From Mortierella sp. BCC40632 (taxonomy: Eukaryota; Mortierellomycota; Mortierellomycetes; Mortierellales; Mortierellaceae): a stretch of DNA of 64,000 bases. Under the pieces are notes generated by a model that made no database searches, had not been told where the DNA came from, and was given only the letters and a program-made list of their open reading frames with translations. This document shows positions 22,405 to 33,503 of the stretch, one piece after another (the first letter of the stretch is position 1; each line of letters begins with the position of its first letter). Position numbers and translations under genes: made by a program. The stretch covers positions 639,001 to 703,000 of the forward strand of contig WAEK01000006.1 in NCBI GenBank assembly GCA_011634665.1, read 5' to 3'.

Positions 22405-22636
22405 GGCAAGCACCAAACGACCAAAGGACAAGAATACACTGGATACACCTTTATAAAAAAAAAAAAAAAAAAAAAAAATATACTTATAGTCTAGCAAAAA
22501 AAAAAAAAAAAAAAAACTCTAAACATGCTACAGTAGGCAATAAACAACGGCCGTATCACCTTTACTCTCATCTCTCGTATACTAATATACCAGTGATTAG
22601 ACTTCGCCTGCTATCGCAGGCTCGTCCAATCCCTAG
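22405..22636 (-). repeat. DIRS right inverted terminal repeat
   Basis: 22405-22556 is the inverse of the left repeat, including both A-tracts and the TATACTTATAGTCTAGC spacer. The outer 22555-22636 (ending CTCGTCCAATCCCTAGA) is complementary to the ICR. Confidence 0.9.
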
Positions 22637-23444
22637 ATAGCACGGAGGATAGCAGTGAGGGTGCTTGGTTGAAATTTATGCTTCGACAATGATGCAGGGA
22701 TGAGGAGAAGGAAGACAGTCACTGGCCAGTTAGATCGCGTCCTTTCTTTTCTGTTGTTGCGTTTCCTATTTTCGTTCTTCCTACACTCGCCTCTCCTCGA
22801 ATTTGAATCGCCATTTTTTGCTTGGCGTCCCTCTCCTTCTATTCAGTGTTCCTCCCCTCTTTTCTATGTCCCCTGCTTTTTTTTTTTTTTTTTAGTGCGG
22901 TAACCCTCTCCTCTCTTTTCTTTTGGTATACCTCTCTATTTTTCTCTGTATCCCTCCGCTTTGAGGTTTCTTTCTCTGTCTCTTCTCTCAGACCTTTGGT
23001 GAAGCAATGCCGGCAGCATCGGCAACAGGTGGAGGAGAATCTGACGAACTGTCAAACCTTATTTAGCTCAACCACTCTCGTCGTCTCTTGGCTTGTGATT
23101 GCAGGAAGCCACCCCCATCGCCAACGATGTCAAGAAGATGTCGATGCTTTATCAGCTTCCCTACTCTTTGTAAGTGTTGAATTGCACACACTGTAGTTCT
23201 CTCGATCATTGAGTTGAGGACTAATGTGCTCTTGTTCTTTCAGGGCTGCCAATTTTACTTGGGATATGACGTACCAATTGTCAAGAATATCAAGGGGGTG
23301 GTCAAGATGTTGGTAAGGTGTGAAGACAAACAAACTGGATGAGGAATGCTTAGTAACAGGTCTCTCAAAGCAGAATGCATATTTATTGAGCTGCAGTGAA
23401 AGCTTAGCTTCGTAGCTTTATGAAACTGTCATCTTCGCTGTTGT
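22637..23444 (+). other. Possible small spliced gene (23007-23325), otherwise gene-free
   Basis: From ATG 23007 a short frame is followed by two good exon-like blocks. The first is bounded by GATTGCAG and GTAAGTG (EATPIANDVKKMSMLYQLPY). The second lies between TTCTTTCAG and GTAAGG (AANFTWDMTYQLSRIS). The splice signals are good but the protein is short and unrecognised. Upstream is a CT-rich promoter-like stretch. May be a gene fragment. Confidence 0.3.
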
Positions 23445-26400
23445 CGTCCTCGTCAATAGATCACTTTCGAGCATTCTTGAGTTGGTCAAAAAAAATCTAC
23501 ATACTCTTGGGGGATATGTTGCCGAAATTGTTATCGCCTACGTTGATCACGACTTGCCGAACACCGCTCGTGTCCTTTGGGAGATCTGAAGGTGCCAACA
23601 GCTTGTCACTCCACTTAGTAGGGTAAGCTACAATCATGCTGATGTAGACATTGTCTGGACAGTACTTGCGGAAAGACTTCACATGCGCCTCGATTTTAGA
23701 TGCCGAGACTGTGCTGAGTACCTCATTCCAATCCCTCTCCGAAAAGTTGGACGACCCCTGATAGGGCTTCATCTGCATAAAAACAAGTACTAACCGAGCA
23801 CCATCTATCCGAATAAGGAAAACCAGATCCAGTCCCGACGGTTTGGACTTCGTGGAAAAAAAAGTGGGGCAACAGGCATGTTGTTTCGAGTTGACTGATG
23901 AATGACATAGGCGTCCATGAGATCTTCCATTGATATCGTTGCATGAGTCGTACCTTGCTCGAGTCCAGGCTTTCTCCAGCCAACAGTTTCCACTTTGCCG
24001 GCGAGACTTTGACACATGTCAGTATTGGAGAAGGGGGGGTTCGTGTGGCCAATCCGATAGATGTTGTTTGTTGAACGCCTCACTGAGAACATTCATCATG
24101 AACATCTAAAACACATATCCTTGATCAGAAGCCGTCGCTCTCACCATCTGTTTCCGGACCTCTTTCCTGAAGTAGGGGTCTGTGGTCATGAAATAGTTCG
24201 CCACAGGCTTGGAAACGAAGGGCTCGACCATGATAGTGACAGCACGATCGCTGATGATTTTGATCCAATCAAACGCATGCTCCACCAACTGAGGGCCTAC
24301 TTCTTTTAGGACAAGATCGTGGCTGCCAAACATGCAACGCCGGTACATGAGGAGGCCGAGCATACTGTCGAAGGATTCCACGAGCTGGTGCTTAAATTTG
24401 TTGTGTTTGTCGTGAAGGCGGGAGATCTCGTAGCACAGGTTGCCCTTGATGTGTCGAAGCGCCCAAGATACCAGCCTATCCTCCGCTTTCTCGATGGTCT
24501 TGCTCCATGTATCAAGCTCGTTCTTCTCGACAATATTCGCTGTAGCTGTAGATGGAAAGTGAGTAGAAGAGGAGAGAGGTTTGTTGAGTATTCCATCGCT
24601 TTGCTTCCTTGAGACCATTTCAATTGATGCAAGGGGATTTTACCAGCTATTGCTGGGCGAAGTGTCCCGCAAACTTGTCAAACAGCACGCCGACTGCTCA
24701 TCCAAGACTTGATTTGACTGGTCGTCTGGCAGACACTTTTGCACCCAGGAAACGTATGTCTTGATCGATTCCTTTGCTGCACAACCTGGAGACTCAGGAT
24801 ACTGCCAGCAAGAAAAGCACAAAAGCCAAACATCAGTCTATCGTTGAGCTCTAGGAATTTGAAACACAAACCAGTGTGAAAAAAAAGTGAACTACCAACC
24901 TCAAAAGTAGTGGAACTGTCCTTGAGACCAGAACCAGAGCTTTGGATCCAGAAAAGAGTTGAAACGCTTAAGCCGGCTTCCGCAGGTAAACAGAGTTAGA
25001 TGGTGCTCGCCGATATCTCGAAAAGCATAGAGAATTAGAGATAGAAGAGGTCTCAGAGACTCTACCGAAGTCGTTGTCTGGAAGGAACCATTGAACCCGT
25101 CGCCAAGGACTTGTGCCTCATCGCTGATGACAGGGAGCCTGGTGTCATTGCTGATCTTTGGCAGGCAGCCACGCTCAATAAGGCGATCCTTTACATCCTC
25201 GTACACATTACGGATCAGCAGTGAAAGAGAGAGTTCTCCGTGGTGCTGAAGGTTGCGTTTGAGGAGCAGTGCGTTGAAAATGTCTCTGAACGGAACATAC
25301 GGGCACACCTGAAGGAAAGTCCAACGTGCACTGGTAAACGTCTCACTACTGCCAGCGACATCTACATAGTGCTTGAAGATGAGGAGCCGAGAGAGAAGGA
25401 GCAAAAGTTTCGTCTTTATCACGTATCCGTTGTTGGTCTCTAGATCGACGGATGAATATTCCCTTTTGTCATCGAGAAAACTATTGGACGGCAGATCGAA
25501 GGGTCATCATATCCGCAGATCCCCAGTCATCACTGGAAAGCATTGAAGTAAAAACCACAGTGTTGACAGAGGAGTCCGATCACAGCACGAGTCTTGTCGC
25601 ATCCTGTTGTGAACATGGAAGGATATGAAGGAAAATTGATACCGTGTAGAAGCACCGCTCTTGATATTTGTAGATCAAGTTATGCTTCAAGAGACCTACC
25701 AGAAACACCGGAGATATGAACACCCTGTTGTTCTCCACCAAGTCCAGAATAGAACCCGCAGCGAAATTCCTTGACGCTGAATTGGGTACCAAGGGGCTGG
25801 GAAGATCCATGAGTAACAAAGTGGGTCGAGTCTCATTAGGATGGCTAGACTGTCGACGCTAAGCTCTAGGTAGTCCTCGAGTATGCCCATTTGTGGTTGG
25901 GAGATGTTCTATACCTTCCACAAACGCGTCAAGAAAGTTGATGACTGGTCCTGGCGCGAAGAACTTGTCTGTGATTGTTTTGATGTCGGCATGGAGGTCA
26001 CCTTGCTTAAGAAGAAAGTATGCATGCAATGTTAGAGCCACAAAAAAAAAAAAAAAAAAAAAGCGGAGGCAGGAAAGTACGAGTGGTCTCATACCAGACA
26101 ATGACGTATTGGGACGAGAGCGATCTGAGTGGTAGTCTAACCAGGAAGTGGGGTTAGTGAACGGAATAAACTCATACCGGCAGAGATCAATTCACAAATG
26201 GGTGCCCATTTGTGAAGAACGCGTATGCAGCATAACCTTGAGGAGGAGGGCGCTGGACAATGATGTGGATGGATCTCTTAGGAGGTTGATCCTCAAACAC
26301 ATCCGAGAGCTGGTGTGTTGCCCTGAGCTTCTTCTTCTCAGGGACCTTGTCAAGCAGGATAGGTTGTTCGTCGTCGACATCATCAGGAATCGACACGCGC

Positions 26401-26577
26401 CAAAGAGAGCTTGTCAGCAACGACATCGTCAAACTCAGGGGCCTTCTTAGCCTTGATGAGGTCTTTGAGCTCCCCAAATGTCGTTGAGGTCGATGCTGAG
26501 ACAGGGGACGCGGTACTCACTGCATCAACAAGGCACAACAGAGTCAAGTGGTTGTTGGTCATTGTGTTGTGAAGCAT
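23445..26577 (-). pseudogene. Crinkler (CRN)-type NTPase-nuclease effector, relic copy 1
   Basis: The N-terminus from ATG 26577 (or 26562) is the ubiquitin-like CRN header: NHLTLLCLVDAVST, TFGELKDLIKAK, then LWRVSIPDD, KKKLRATHQLSDVFEDQPP and IHIIVQRPP. A frame change near 26410 separates the LSL and WRVSIPDD blocks. Further on come DLHADIKTITDKFFAPGP, a P-loop NTPase region whose Walker A looks eroded (KTRA preserved across a probable GTAGGT..CAACAG intron at about 25.6-25.7 kb) and FTSARWTFLQVCPYVPF. VISDEAQVLGDGFNGSFQ is Walker B-like, followed by helical repeats (MYRRCMFGSHDLVL). The C-terminal domain has LDLVFLIRIDGARLVLVFMQ and YCPDNVYISMIVAYP, compatible with a PD-(D/E)XK nuclease. Several stops and frame changes show it is decayed. 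Confidence 0.75.
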
Positions 26578-27546
26578 CAGTGACAAAGAAAGGGAAGCGA
26601 TGGCCGAAAAAAGAGCGAGTGCTGCTAGAAAGATGCGAGATGTAGAGAAAGCGAGGGATGAAAGAAAAGAAGAGAAAAGGGTGGGATTAAAATAGCAGAA
26701 AGAAGGGATGGAGAGGCGTGAGAGCGGTGGCAAAAACGGTGAAAGTGTGGAAATGGCGTCAAAAAGAGAGGGGTGTGGAGCAAAGGCAATGTGGAGGAGA
26801 ATGTGAAAGGAAAGGGTTTGGGAACAGTAGGGCATCAGTTTGTGGCTTTGAGATCCCCAGACAGTCCCTCTTCATCTCATTACCCTACCAACATTGCCAC
26901 CACACTCTCTCTCAGCTTTTCATCAATCACCACCCCTTTCTTTTTATTATCTCCATCACTCTTTTCCATGCAATCATTAGAGTCGGCGGTCAACACTTTT
27001 GATACTCCCTTTGGTTCGAGGTAGCATTGGGTCATCCGAACCAACTGGGCTTGGAACCGTGAAAAGGTTGCGCTCTCTACGCTCTTCCTTTACAGAATGG
27101 TATGACCGTCAAACAGCTTGTCGGTTGGGAGGTGGATGGCCTACAAGCGTTGGGCAACTCTCGAACCGGTCAGCGCCTGTTTCAAGCAGGATCCTCAAGA
27201 CGAGGGTAGTGGAGGATCCGAGCCGACTGGATTTGGAATCATGCATTCCTTTACAGCTTGGTATGTCCGTCACACGATCCGTGGTCTATATGACTCTGCT
27301 ACCTATCATCTAAGAAATAGAGGTGGATTCCTTTTTATATGTCGGACGACCCACAAATCGGTTAACGTCTGCTTGGGCAGTGTTTACCTCTTTCTTCATT
27401 ATTTCCTCGATATTCTTTTTCATTATTCCTTTATTTTGCACGCGGTCTGCGTGATTTCATAGACTGAGCTGTTTTACACTGCTTTTTTTACTCGCCACTT
27501 GTAAAGAACTTCCTATCTTCCGCTCTATTGCTACTCATCCTCCAAG
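26578..27546. other. Intergenic with an ancient direct duplication
   Basis: 27022-27112 and 27203-27278 are diverged direct copies. Their translations share SEPTG.G and SFT.WY.R.T in two reading frames, so a tandemly repeated protein domain may once have been encoded. No intact ORF. Confidence 0.4.
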
Positions 27547-29452
27547 ATGAATCGGGGTTCAAAAGCAAAATGGAAAGTTGACATTTATGACAGTAAACCC
27601 AGCGCCGACTTCTTCTTGACTAGGACACCCGCTGAGTATAATTTGGTGGCATACTTCAAGCATCGTGGAGCAACCTCCTCACGTTGAGAAGGCATTACAT
27701 ATGAATTATCAGAATGGGTCAAGTTCTTTTCCGCTTTGGACAAGCAGATTATTCGTAGTATCGCCAGCTCTTTTAGGTCTCAATGGAAATCAGTGCCGAA
27801 ATTCTGGGATGAGGTTGTGGAGCGAGAAATCCCAGCAGCGGCAATTAGAGCAAGTCATGGAGCAGCAGAAAATTTATCTTCGCAGACAGAATGTTCACCA
27901 GTTCCGAATTGATGATGATGCCATGACCAGATAACTAGGTGAGGCACTGGGTAGTATGCCGGGAACTAATTCGTCATATTGCTGAATCTAGACATTAGGA
28001 CTGGCACTATTCTCTGAATCGACCAGTCGTTGTGCAGAATTGAGGAAACTAATATGGCAAATACACACCGCTCTATGCCTCGTTTACTTGGGATCCAAAT
28101 CAAAAATTCAGCCGACCTAAACGACCATCCGCAGACGCCGCCCTTGAGTTTGAAAGTGCGAACGCTCCAGACCAAGGGCGACCCACCAAAAAAGTAGCAT
28201 TCCGGGATGCTATGTTTTCGTCTGAATATGGGAGAGATTACGTTGATTCTAATCCGTCCTCAGCAAGATCGTCACTCAACTTCATCGACTTCAAGTATAT
28301 CGATCACTTGGTTGGGCCAGGCACAACGTCATCACAACTCAACACAAGCAGCCGACTTACTGTAGGAGAGACCAATGTCTCGGAGGTGGCGATGAACACT
28401 CGCTGCGACATTCTCAAGAAGCAAAGTGAAATTGTGGATGTGTCTGATCTCCTTTAGGTGGCTGTTATGTACCAATGACGATTTGAAAGGTCAACTTGCA
28501 TTGTATTTTATTATAATATCTGTTCTATTTATTTGAACACTAGGACCATCAACTTCATCTTTAGTGCGGAGTTCTTGAGGAAGCGCCTCCCGGTGACCAT
28601 CTCTGAATCTCTCCTGAATATAGCTGTGCTCAAACCGACGGCTAGCGAAATAGTGCTTCTCATGGAGCTTTCCATTTTTGTGGCAACCCATTCGTATCAA
28701 GAAGCAAGAAGACATCTAAGAAAAATGATCCAGCAATTGAGGATTGCGTCGTCGCTGCTGCTCTTCAACATTACAGTGAGAGGCCAAGTCTTTGGAAACA
28801 AGTTTCTTCGTACTCTGCCTCTCTGTCACCTATGAGCCAGAACGAAGATATTTACACCCAAGTTTAGTCAAAAGTATCATCTTTGGCATTGTTGAAGATT
28901 TGGGTATTGTTGATCACTGGTATGATGGGAATGTATAAATAATGACGGCATCTTGCTTTGTATAACACCCATAGAGTGACTTTCTTTGATTTTGTTGGTC
29001 AGACTAGGAGCCGTGACTTACTGCCAACCCCCCATGTTTTTGAGGAACTATACTTTCCCGATTACTTTGCGGATTTCGACGGCCTGCCTCTGTTCGTCGT
29101 GGAGATTAAGAAACCTGGTGCGGTAGACGATGATCTTGAAGTAGACAAGCGAAGAGTGCCGTGCATGACGAAGCTGGTTCGGAATACCTTACTCAATGTT
29201 GGTGTTTCGGCTCCCTCTATGCTTGGGCTTCGGATCAGAGGTAAGGTACTTGTATTGAAGTCGTCTGATTTATTATCACTCCCACTGCGAGGTGTCCACG
29301 ATCTCCTTGGACAGCGAAGCTCTCTACATCTATAGGATAATAAGAACATTTGAGTTGCCGAAAAACAATCCCCAGCTAGGCCTGCTCAGCCCCGCAATTG
29401 GCCCTCTGAAGTTTGCTCGCGTGAATCTTGTCACCTGTTTTTGACTTCAGTT
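27547..29452 (+). pseudogene. Relic of a multi-part gene with a nuclease-like EIK motif
   Basis: From ATG 27547 (MNRGSKAKWKVDIYDSKPSA) the frame meets one TGA at about 27684, then continues as YELSEWVKFFSALDKQII. Later pieces include FSRPKRPSADAALEFESANA, NTRCDILKKQSEIVDVSDLL and FSAEFLRKRLPVTISESLL. Near 29040-29170 comes FADFDGLPLFVVEIKKPG. The last contains D..G....(E)IK as in PD-(D/E)XK-fold nucleases. After another frame change near 29250 it ends FELPKNNPQLGLLSPAIGP. It looks like a lineage-specific fungal family of unknown function; nuclease identity is inference. Confidence 0.5.
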
Positions 29453-29560
29453 TGCGCTGCTTATTTGAGGGTTAACAGCTCCCTTCGCAGTAACCCCATG
29501 CAACGAACCGTGCATAATCCACGAAAATAAGAGTGGAAAAAACAAAAACAGATGAAATGG
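29438..29560. repeat. Dispersed repeat, copy A
   Basis: About 120 bp strongly similar to 38865-38987 (TTTGCGCTGCTTAT.TGAG(G)ATTAACAGC.CCCTTCGCAGTA, then GCAATC.(G)TGAAAATA.G). On the minus strand both copies read DYAR.VA.GYCEG.C-stop, with several differences at third codon positions. Possibly an old coding end carried by an element. Confidence 0.8.
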
Positions 29561-30376
29561 AGAATATTACATATCGCTTTAACGTTTTTATTATTGATCA
29601 TCTAATCTAACACGCTTTCATGTTTTCATCGTGAGCAGAATGTGGTTATGAAAACATCCAACTTTATTACTACCTACTGCGGCGATAAAAACCAAAAAGA
29701 TAGATGGCGCCGACCGTCATATATGTCAAAGGTAGCCGCATTCTTATCCCAAAAGAAATAACGGAGCAAGGAAGTGCCACACAGGAGCAATCACCATGAA
29801 TCCCTTTGTTCGGCTTGTAAGCCAAAACCTTGGTTTAAAAGCTTCCCCTCGCAATTGCGAAACCCGGGCACAGCCCCGTAGACAGACGGGTTAGTGTCTC
29901 TACCAGTTCCACAGGCACCGAACTATAAAAACCTTATGCCTGAAGGCACAACCGGAGGCCTTCTCTCCTACCCAAAGATGCCCTTGTTACAGGCGTCTGA
30001 GTTCATATTTTCATAATGGAACGAAAAACAGCCTCCCCCTCCCATCTTCCCCCTCCCCGCTGCCCGCTTCGAGTCACCCCTCGACAGAGAAAATTTGACT
30101 GTGGCCACAGTAAGAAATTAAGAGCCAAATGACACTATATAAAGATAGGGAGGGGCTGCAAAAAAAAAAAAAAAAAAAAAAAACATTGATTTAGGTCGAG
30201 AAACGCCAAACAAGTGAGTTTGATACCTCGCCTCCCTGTCAGTTGCTATAATTGTAGCCTCCGTAGCTAAATTGTGGCACCCCCGCCTTATTGTGATCAT
30301 GGTCCTACTAATTCCTTGCCAGGTCTCATTATGGTGAGGATCCTACAATGCAATCAAAACCTATTAATCGCAACAG
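29561..30376. other. Intergenic; possible tRNA-derived sequence near 29835-29935
   Basis: On the minus strand around 29835-29930 the sequence CTGTGGAACTGGTAGAGAC (A-box-like) is followed about 40 nt later by CCCGGGTTTCGCAATTGCG (B-box-like). It does not fold into a clear tRNA by eye, so it may be a SINE head. A poly-A tract lies at 30162-30182. Confidence 0.3.
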
Positions 30377-30384
30377 TATAAAAA
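30377..30384 (+). promoter_or_regulatory. TATA box of the DESSS-repeat protein gene
   Basis: TATAAAAA, 106 nt before the ATG at 30490. Confidence 0.6.
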
Positions 30385-30489
30385 CCATCCGCTCATTTTT
30401 TTTTTCACTCATCGTGCTTCTAGACATAAACAAATATTCATACATATATTAGCAAATCAAGCTGTACACCCTCCTCCTTTACCTTAACA

Positions 30490-31620
30490 ATGAGTTTCCA
30501 GGTTCCAACAGCATGGCTATCTCTTCTGGCTCACCAAATGACCCACCAGCTCAACAAAGATGGCAGCATTGACATTGGTGCAACCTTTCAATGGGACGGG
30601 CGAGATGTAACGCTCATACACGACTCGTCTTCAGGGGCGAACATCGACCGAGCATATTTGGCTCGCATCGAGGTTGGCGATCGGATTTTGGCAAAGGGAT
30701 GGCTTACAGTTACACCACTCCTTGATGAACAGAACAAGCTTGTCACGCACTTGTCTCTGCTCATCCACAAGATGAAGACAGCATCCAAGCAAATAGAGGG
30801 CTCCAGCAGTGATGACGAGTCTAGCAGCAATGACGAGTCCAGCAGCAATGACGAGTCCAGTAGTGGTGTAGAGTCCAGCAGTGATGACGAGTCCAGCAGT
30901 GATGACGAGTCCAGCAGTGATCACGAGTCCAGCAGTGATGACGAGTCCAGCAGTGATGACGAGTCCAGCAGTAATGACGAGTCCAGCAGTGATGACGAGT
31001 CCAGTAGTGATGAAGAGTCCAGCAGTGACAAATCCATTAAATCCATTTCCGATAGATCTGGCAGAGACGACCCTGAAGAGGACATCGTACATGAGCGACC
31101 AAGCAAGCGATCTTGTACTACTATCATAGTTTGCCCCCAAAGACAAAGTAGAGGCAATGTTGATCTTCCTGTTTTTGACAGTGATAGCAGCCGCCAAGAC
31201 GATGCTAGTGGTCGGAGTTATGAAGGGCATGGGTCTAAATCCATAACGCAATATACGGGATATCATGAATTCACTAATCGCAGGACACCGGGAGTCGGAA
31301 TGGCAGGGGCAGTCCTGGGGGTGTACCCCCCAGGATTTTACACTGATGAAGGCAGCCAACAGGCGAGCGTCTCTGAGTTCAATGGCTTAGGTCAGCCTAT
31401 GTCGAACCGTATGCCTATGCGGCGCATAAATGATCCCAACGTTGTCTATTCCTTCATCCAAAAATTCAGCGATGGCAGTACGCGGGAAATCTGCGTTTCG
31501 ACTAGGATGGCCATTCAGGAGAGTATCGACAATCTTATTGTGTATGAGAACATCTCCGGCCCCTTAGGTACGGGCTTGCACTTTTTTGGAAGGCCCCTGT
31601 GGAGATTTGAGGACTTGTGA
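30490..31620 (+). CDS. Uncharacterised protein with DESSSx acidic-serine repeats, 376 aa
   Basis: 376 residues in one exon with no signal peptide or membrane segment. The N-terminal ~100 residues form a folded-looking domain, with beta-rich GDRILAKGWLTVTPLLDEQ and then HLSLLIHKMKTA. About thirteen six-residue repeats (SSSDDE and variants) follow at residues ~104-180, an ideal casein-kinase-2-type acidic Ser tract. A basic stretch (HERPSKRS) may be a nuclear signal. A C-terminal domain includes VVYSFIQKFSDGSTREICVS and ends RPLWRFEDL. Function unknown. The acidic Ser repeats plus a basic cluster suggest a nuclear or chromatin-associated protein (inference). The tandem 18-bp repeats make this part prone to length change. 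Confidence 0.75.
   Translation: MSFQVPTAWLSLLAHQMTHQLNKDGSIDIGATFQWDGRDVTLIHDSSSGANIDRAYLARIEVGDRILAKGWLTVTPLLDEQNKLVTHLSLLIHKMKTASKQIEGSSSDDESSSNDESSSNDESSSGVESSSDDESSSDDESSSDHESSSDDESSSDDESSSNDESSSDDESSSDEESSSDKSIKSISDRSGRDDPEEDIVHERPSKRSCTTIIVCPQRQSRGNVDLPVFDSDSSRQDDASGRSYEGHGSKSITQYTGYHEFTNRRTPGVGMAGAVLGVYPPGFYTDEGSQQASVSEFNGLGQPMSNRMPMRRINDPNVVYSFIQKFSDGSTREICVSTRMAIQESIDNLIVYENISGPLGTGLHFFGRPLWRFEDL
30799..31028 (+). repeat. In-frame 18-bp tandem repeat encoding DESSS(D/N)D
   Basis: About thirteen copies of GATGACGAGTCCAGCAGT, with variants changing GAT to AAT, CAT or GTA. All keep the reading frame, so the array is protein-coding and not a CRISPR. Confidence 0.9.
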
Positions 31621-32479
31621 TGGCAATAGAAGATTGGACAAAAGAGTCAAAATAAATATATTGGCGCCATTCATGTGTTTAGGCAATATTGGGAATCTCC
31701 GCCTTGCACTCTGGAGAATAATAACCAGGATGGTAATCAGTATCCTAAAGTTTCAATACGAAATTGGTAATGGAAGCAGCAAATGACAATCGAGGGTTTA
31801 GTCTTATGGAGACTACAGCCCAATATTCTTAAGGTCAAGAAGGACAACCATCTGTAATATTTTTTATTGAAGCTGCGCTGGACGTTCAAAATAATATTTC
31901 TACGTGTACGTCCGATAAAAGGGGAACCCAGACAAAAGTCCCTCGATATCAATCCAAGAGAAAGGGTAGCCATGAGTGGGACAGACGGTCTCTCTCTTGC
32001 TTCGAATAATGGGCTATATAATTTTGACTAGCCATATCAAGGGCGTGTGAGGTTGACCAATCGTTTATGAATAGATCTCAGATGAGTATCGTAAGTCCTT
32101 TGTGTTGGAAGCGGAAGTCCTTTTGGGTTCCTATTGCACGAGGGTGTTCTTTAGGCGCTGATTAATCTTCATCGTTGATATCATGTATCATGTTCAAAAA
32201 AGGATGAGGATATCGTTCTCCTTCAGTAGTAGAAGGCTAGAAGGACTGATGTGGGTTGGGTTTTACAGTTGAGGGTCCTTGTCAGAGTTAGATCTGTGAT
32301 TAGACGGGCGATTTCTTCGGCCATTGCAGCCATTTACTGTTTAAACTTAACAATGTCATCTGAGGGTATCATGGAAGTGATGATCAGGTTCCGGTTGTCA
32401 AAAGTTTCCTGGTAAAACAAAAGAAGAGAGTTGTTCCTTTTGTAGAGTAAGGCTGAATTCATAGCGGTTTTATTTTATA
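31621..32479. other. Intergenic between convergent genes
   Basis: 3' flanks of the genes at 30490 (+) and 32480 (-). No gene seen. Confidence 0.5.
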
Positions 32480-32935
32480 CTAATTGTTATCTGGCGGTGC
32501 TATAGCTGGAATGATCAGAGCACCAGGTGCATTGTTCTGAAAGTACTGTAGCGCGTCTTGATGATTGTGTGCTTCAACCATAGGATATGGGTCATATACG
32601 CCGTCACCACCGGTCAAACGGAGCTCTGTGACAATCAGGTACTGAACGACTGGCTGGCCCGGAGTAGTTATTTTCTCGAGTGATCCAGACACTTTGATTG
32701 AGGTACCCACAAGATAAGGGACTTGCGCACCATTTCGGCGCTGTAGGAGTCTAAATATATTCCTTCGGTAGTTGTCTCTACGAGCATCAAGGTCTGCCAA
32801 AAGGACGCGACCAAAATTCTCTCCGGTAACCTCTCTGATAAGGAGTCCGGCGTGGTTGGTGTAGGTATTTCGAATTATGGGGCTGACAACCATAAATTCC
32901 CTGTCAAGGATGAGCGTGCTAGCATGTCGGGCCAT
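32480..32935 (-). CDS. Uncharacterised protein, 151 aa, possible OB-like fold
   Basis: Start chosen at ATG 32935 (MARHASTLILDREFMVVSPI). The longer frame has no earlier ATG, and a TATA box lies 160 nt upstream. The protein is soluble and has no signal peptide. Segment YLVGTSIKVSGSLEKI continues to VVQYLIVTELRLTGGDG. Its G..I.V.G.L then V..LI...L spacing recalls a beta-barrel of the OB type and is similar in rhythm to GDRILAKGWLTVTP/HLSLLIHKM in the convergent neighbour at 30490. Whether the two are homologous cannot be settled by eye. Function unknown. Confidence 0.65.
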   Translation of the reverse strand: MARHASTLILDREFMVVSPIIRNTYTNHAGLLIREVTGENFGRVLLADLDARRDNYRRNIFRLLQRRNGAQVPYLVGTSIKVSGSLEKITTPGQPVVQYLIVTELRLTGGDGVYDPYPMVEAHNHQDALQYFQNNAPGALIIPAIAPPDNN

Positions 32936-33095
32936 TGCGGTGGGATGTCTGAGACCTGGAGCACGATGTTGATGAGTTTTTGTGGATTGGGGTGCCAAAA
33001 GTAGAGCCGTATTAGGACTTTCAAGTCTTCAAAACAAAGTAACGAAGAGAGAAAAAGAGAGGTGCTGCTGTAGAGGAGAAAAAGAATAGGTCTCT

Positions 33096-33103
33096 AATTT
33101 ATA
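33096..33103 (-). promoter_or_regulatory. TATA box of the 151-aa protein gene
   Basis: TATAAATT on the minus strand, 160 nt before ATG 32935. Confidence 0.5.
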
Positions 33104-33444
33104 CCTCGCAAAAGATCGCTTTTGTGGTGTGGTAATCCTTTGTGGCCTCACTTCCCCTTCGCCCTGTCGACAACAAAGCAGAGATCCATTGTAAATAAAA
33201 GAACAGAAGTTTGCAGACTGTATCCTTGTTCAAGCCTTGCACACGGATCAAGACTGTGGAAAGGCGAGAAGCCACCAGTAGGATGCACTCCAGCGCCAAC
33301 CTCACTCCATCACTCCCTCTCCCATTTCCATTTCGCCCTATCGCTCGCTCACCAGCTATACTCAACCACTTTCACCCCGACCATCTCATCTCTCTCTCTC
33401 CCATCCCTCTCCAACCCTCTCCCCTCTCCAACCTTTCCCTTCTC

Positions 33445-33503
<59 letters not shown>

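Larger units (their letters stand above)
18325..22636 (+). mobile_element. DIRS-type tyrosine-recombinase retrotransposon, structurally complete, coding decayed
   Basis: About 4.3 kb with the diagnostic DIRS plan. It has inverted terminal repeats, a gag-like ORF, RT-RNase H, a tyrosine recombinase overlapping the RT ORF, and an internal complementary region (ICR) before the right repeat. The ICR joins the complements of both outer ends, as required for the circular-intermediate replication model of DIRS elements. The recombinase frame is intact. The gag-like ORF has two frameshifts, and RT-RNase H has three frameshifts and one internal TAG. The well-preserved termini suggest it is not very old. 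No target-site duplication is expected for this class and I see none. Confidence 0.92.

Noticed and set aside
30799..31028. CRISPR-like regular repeats
   Set aside because: Units are contiguous, in-frame and encode acidic-Ser repeats; no spacers.
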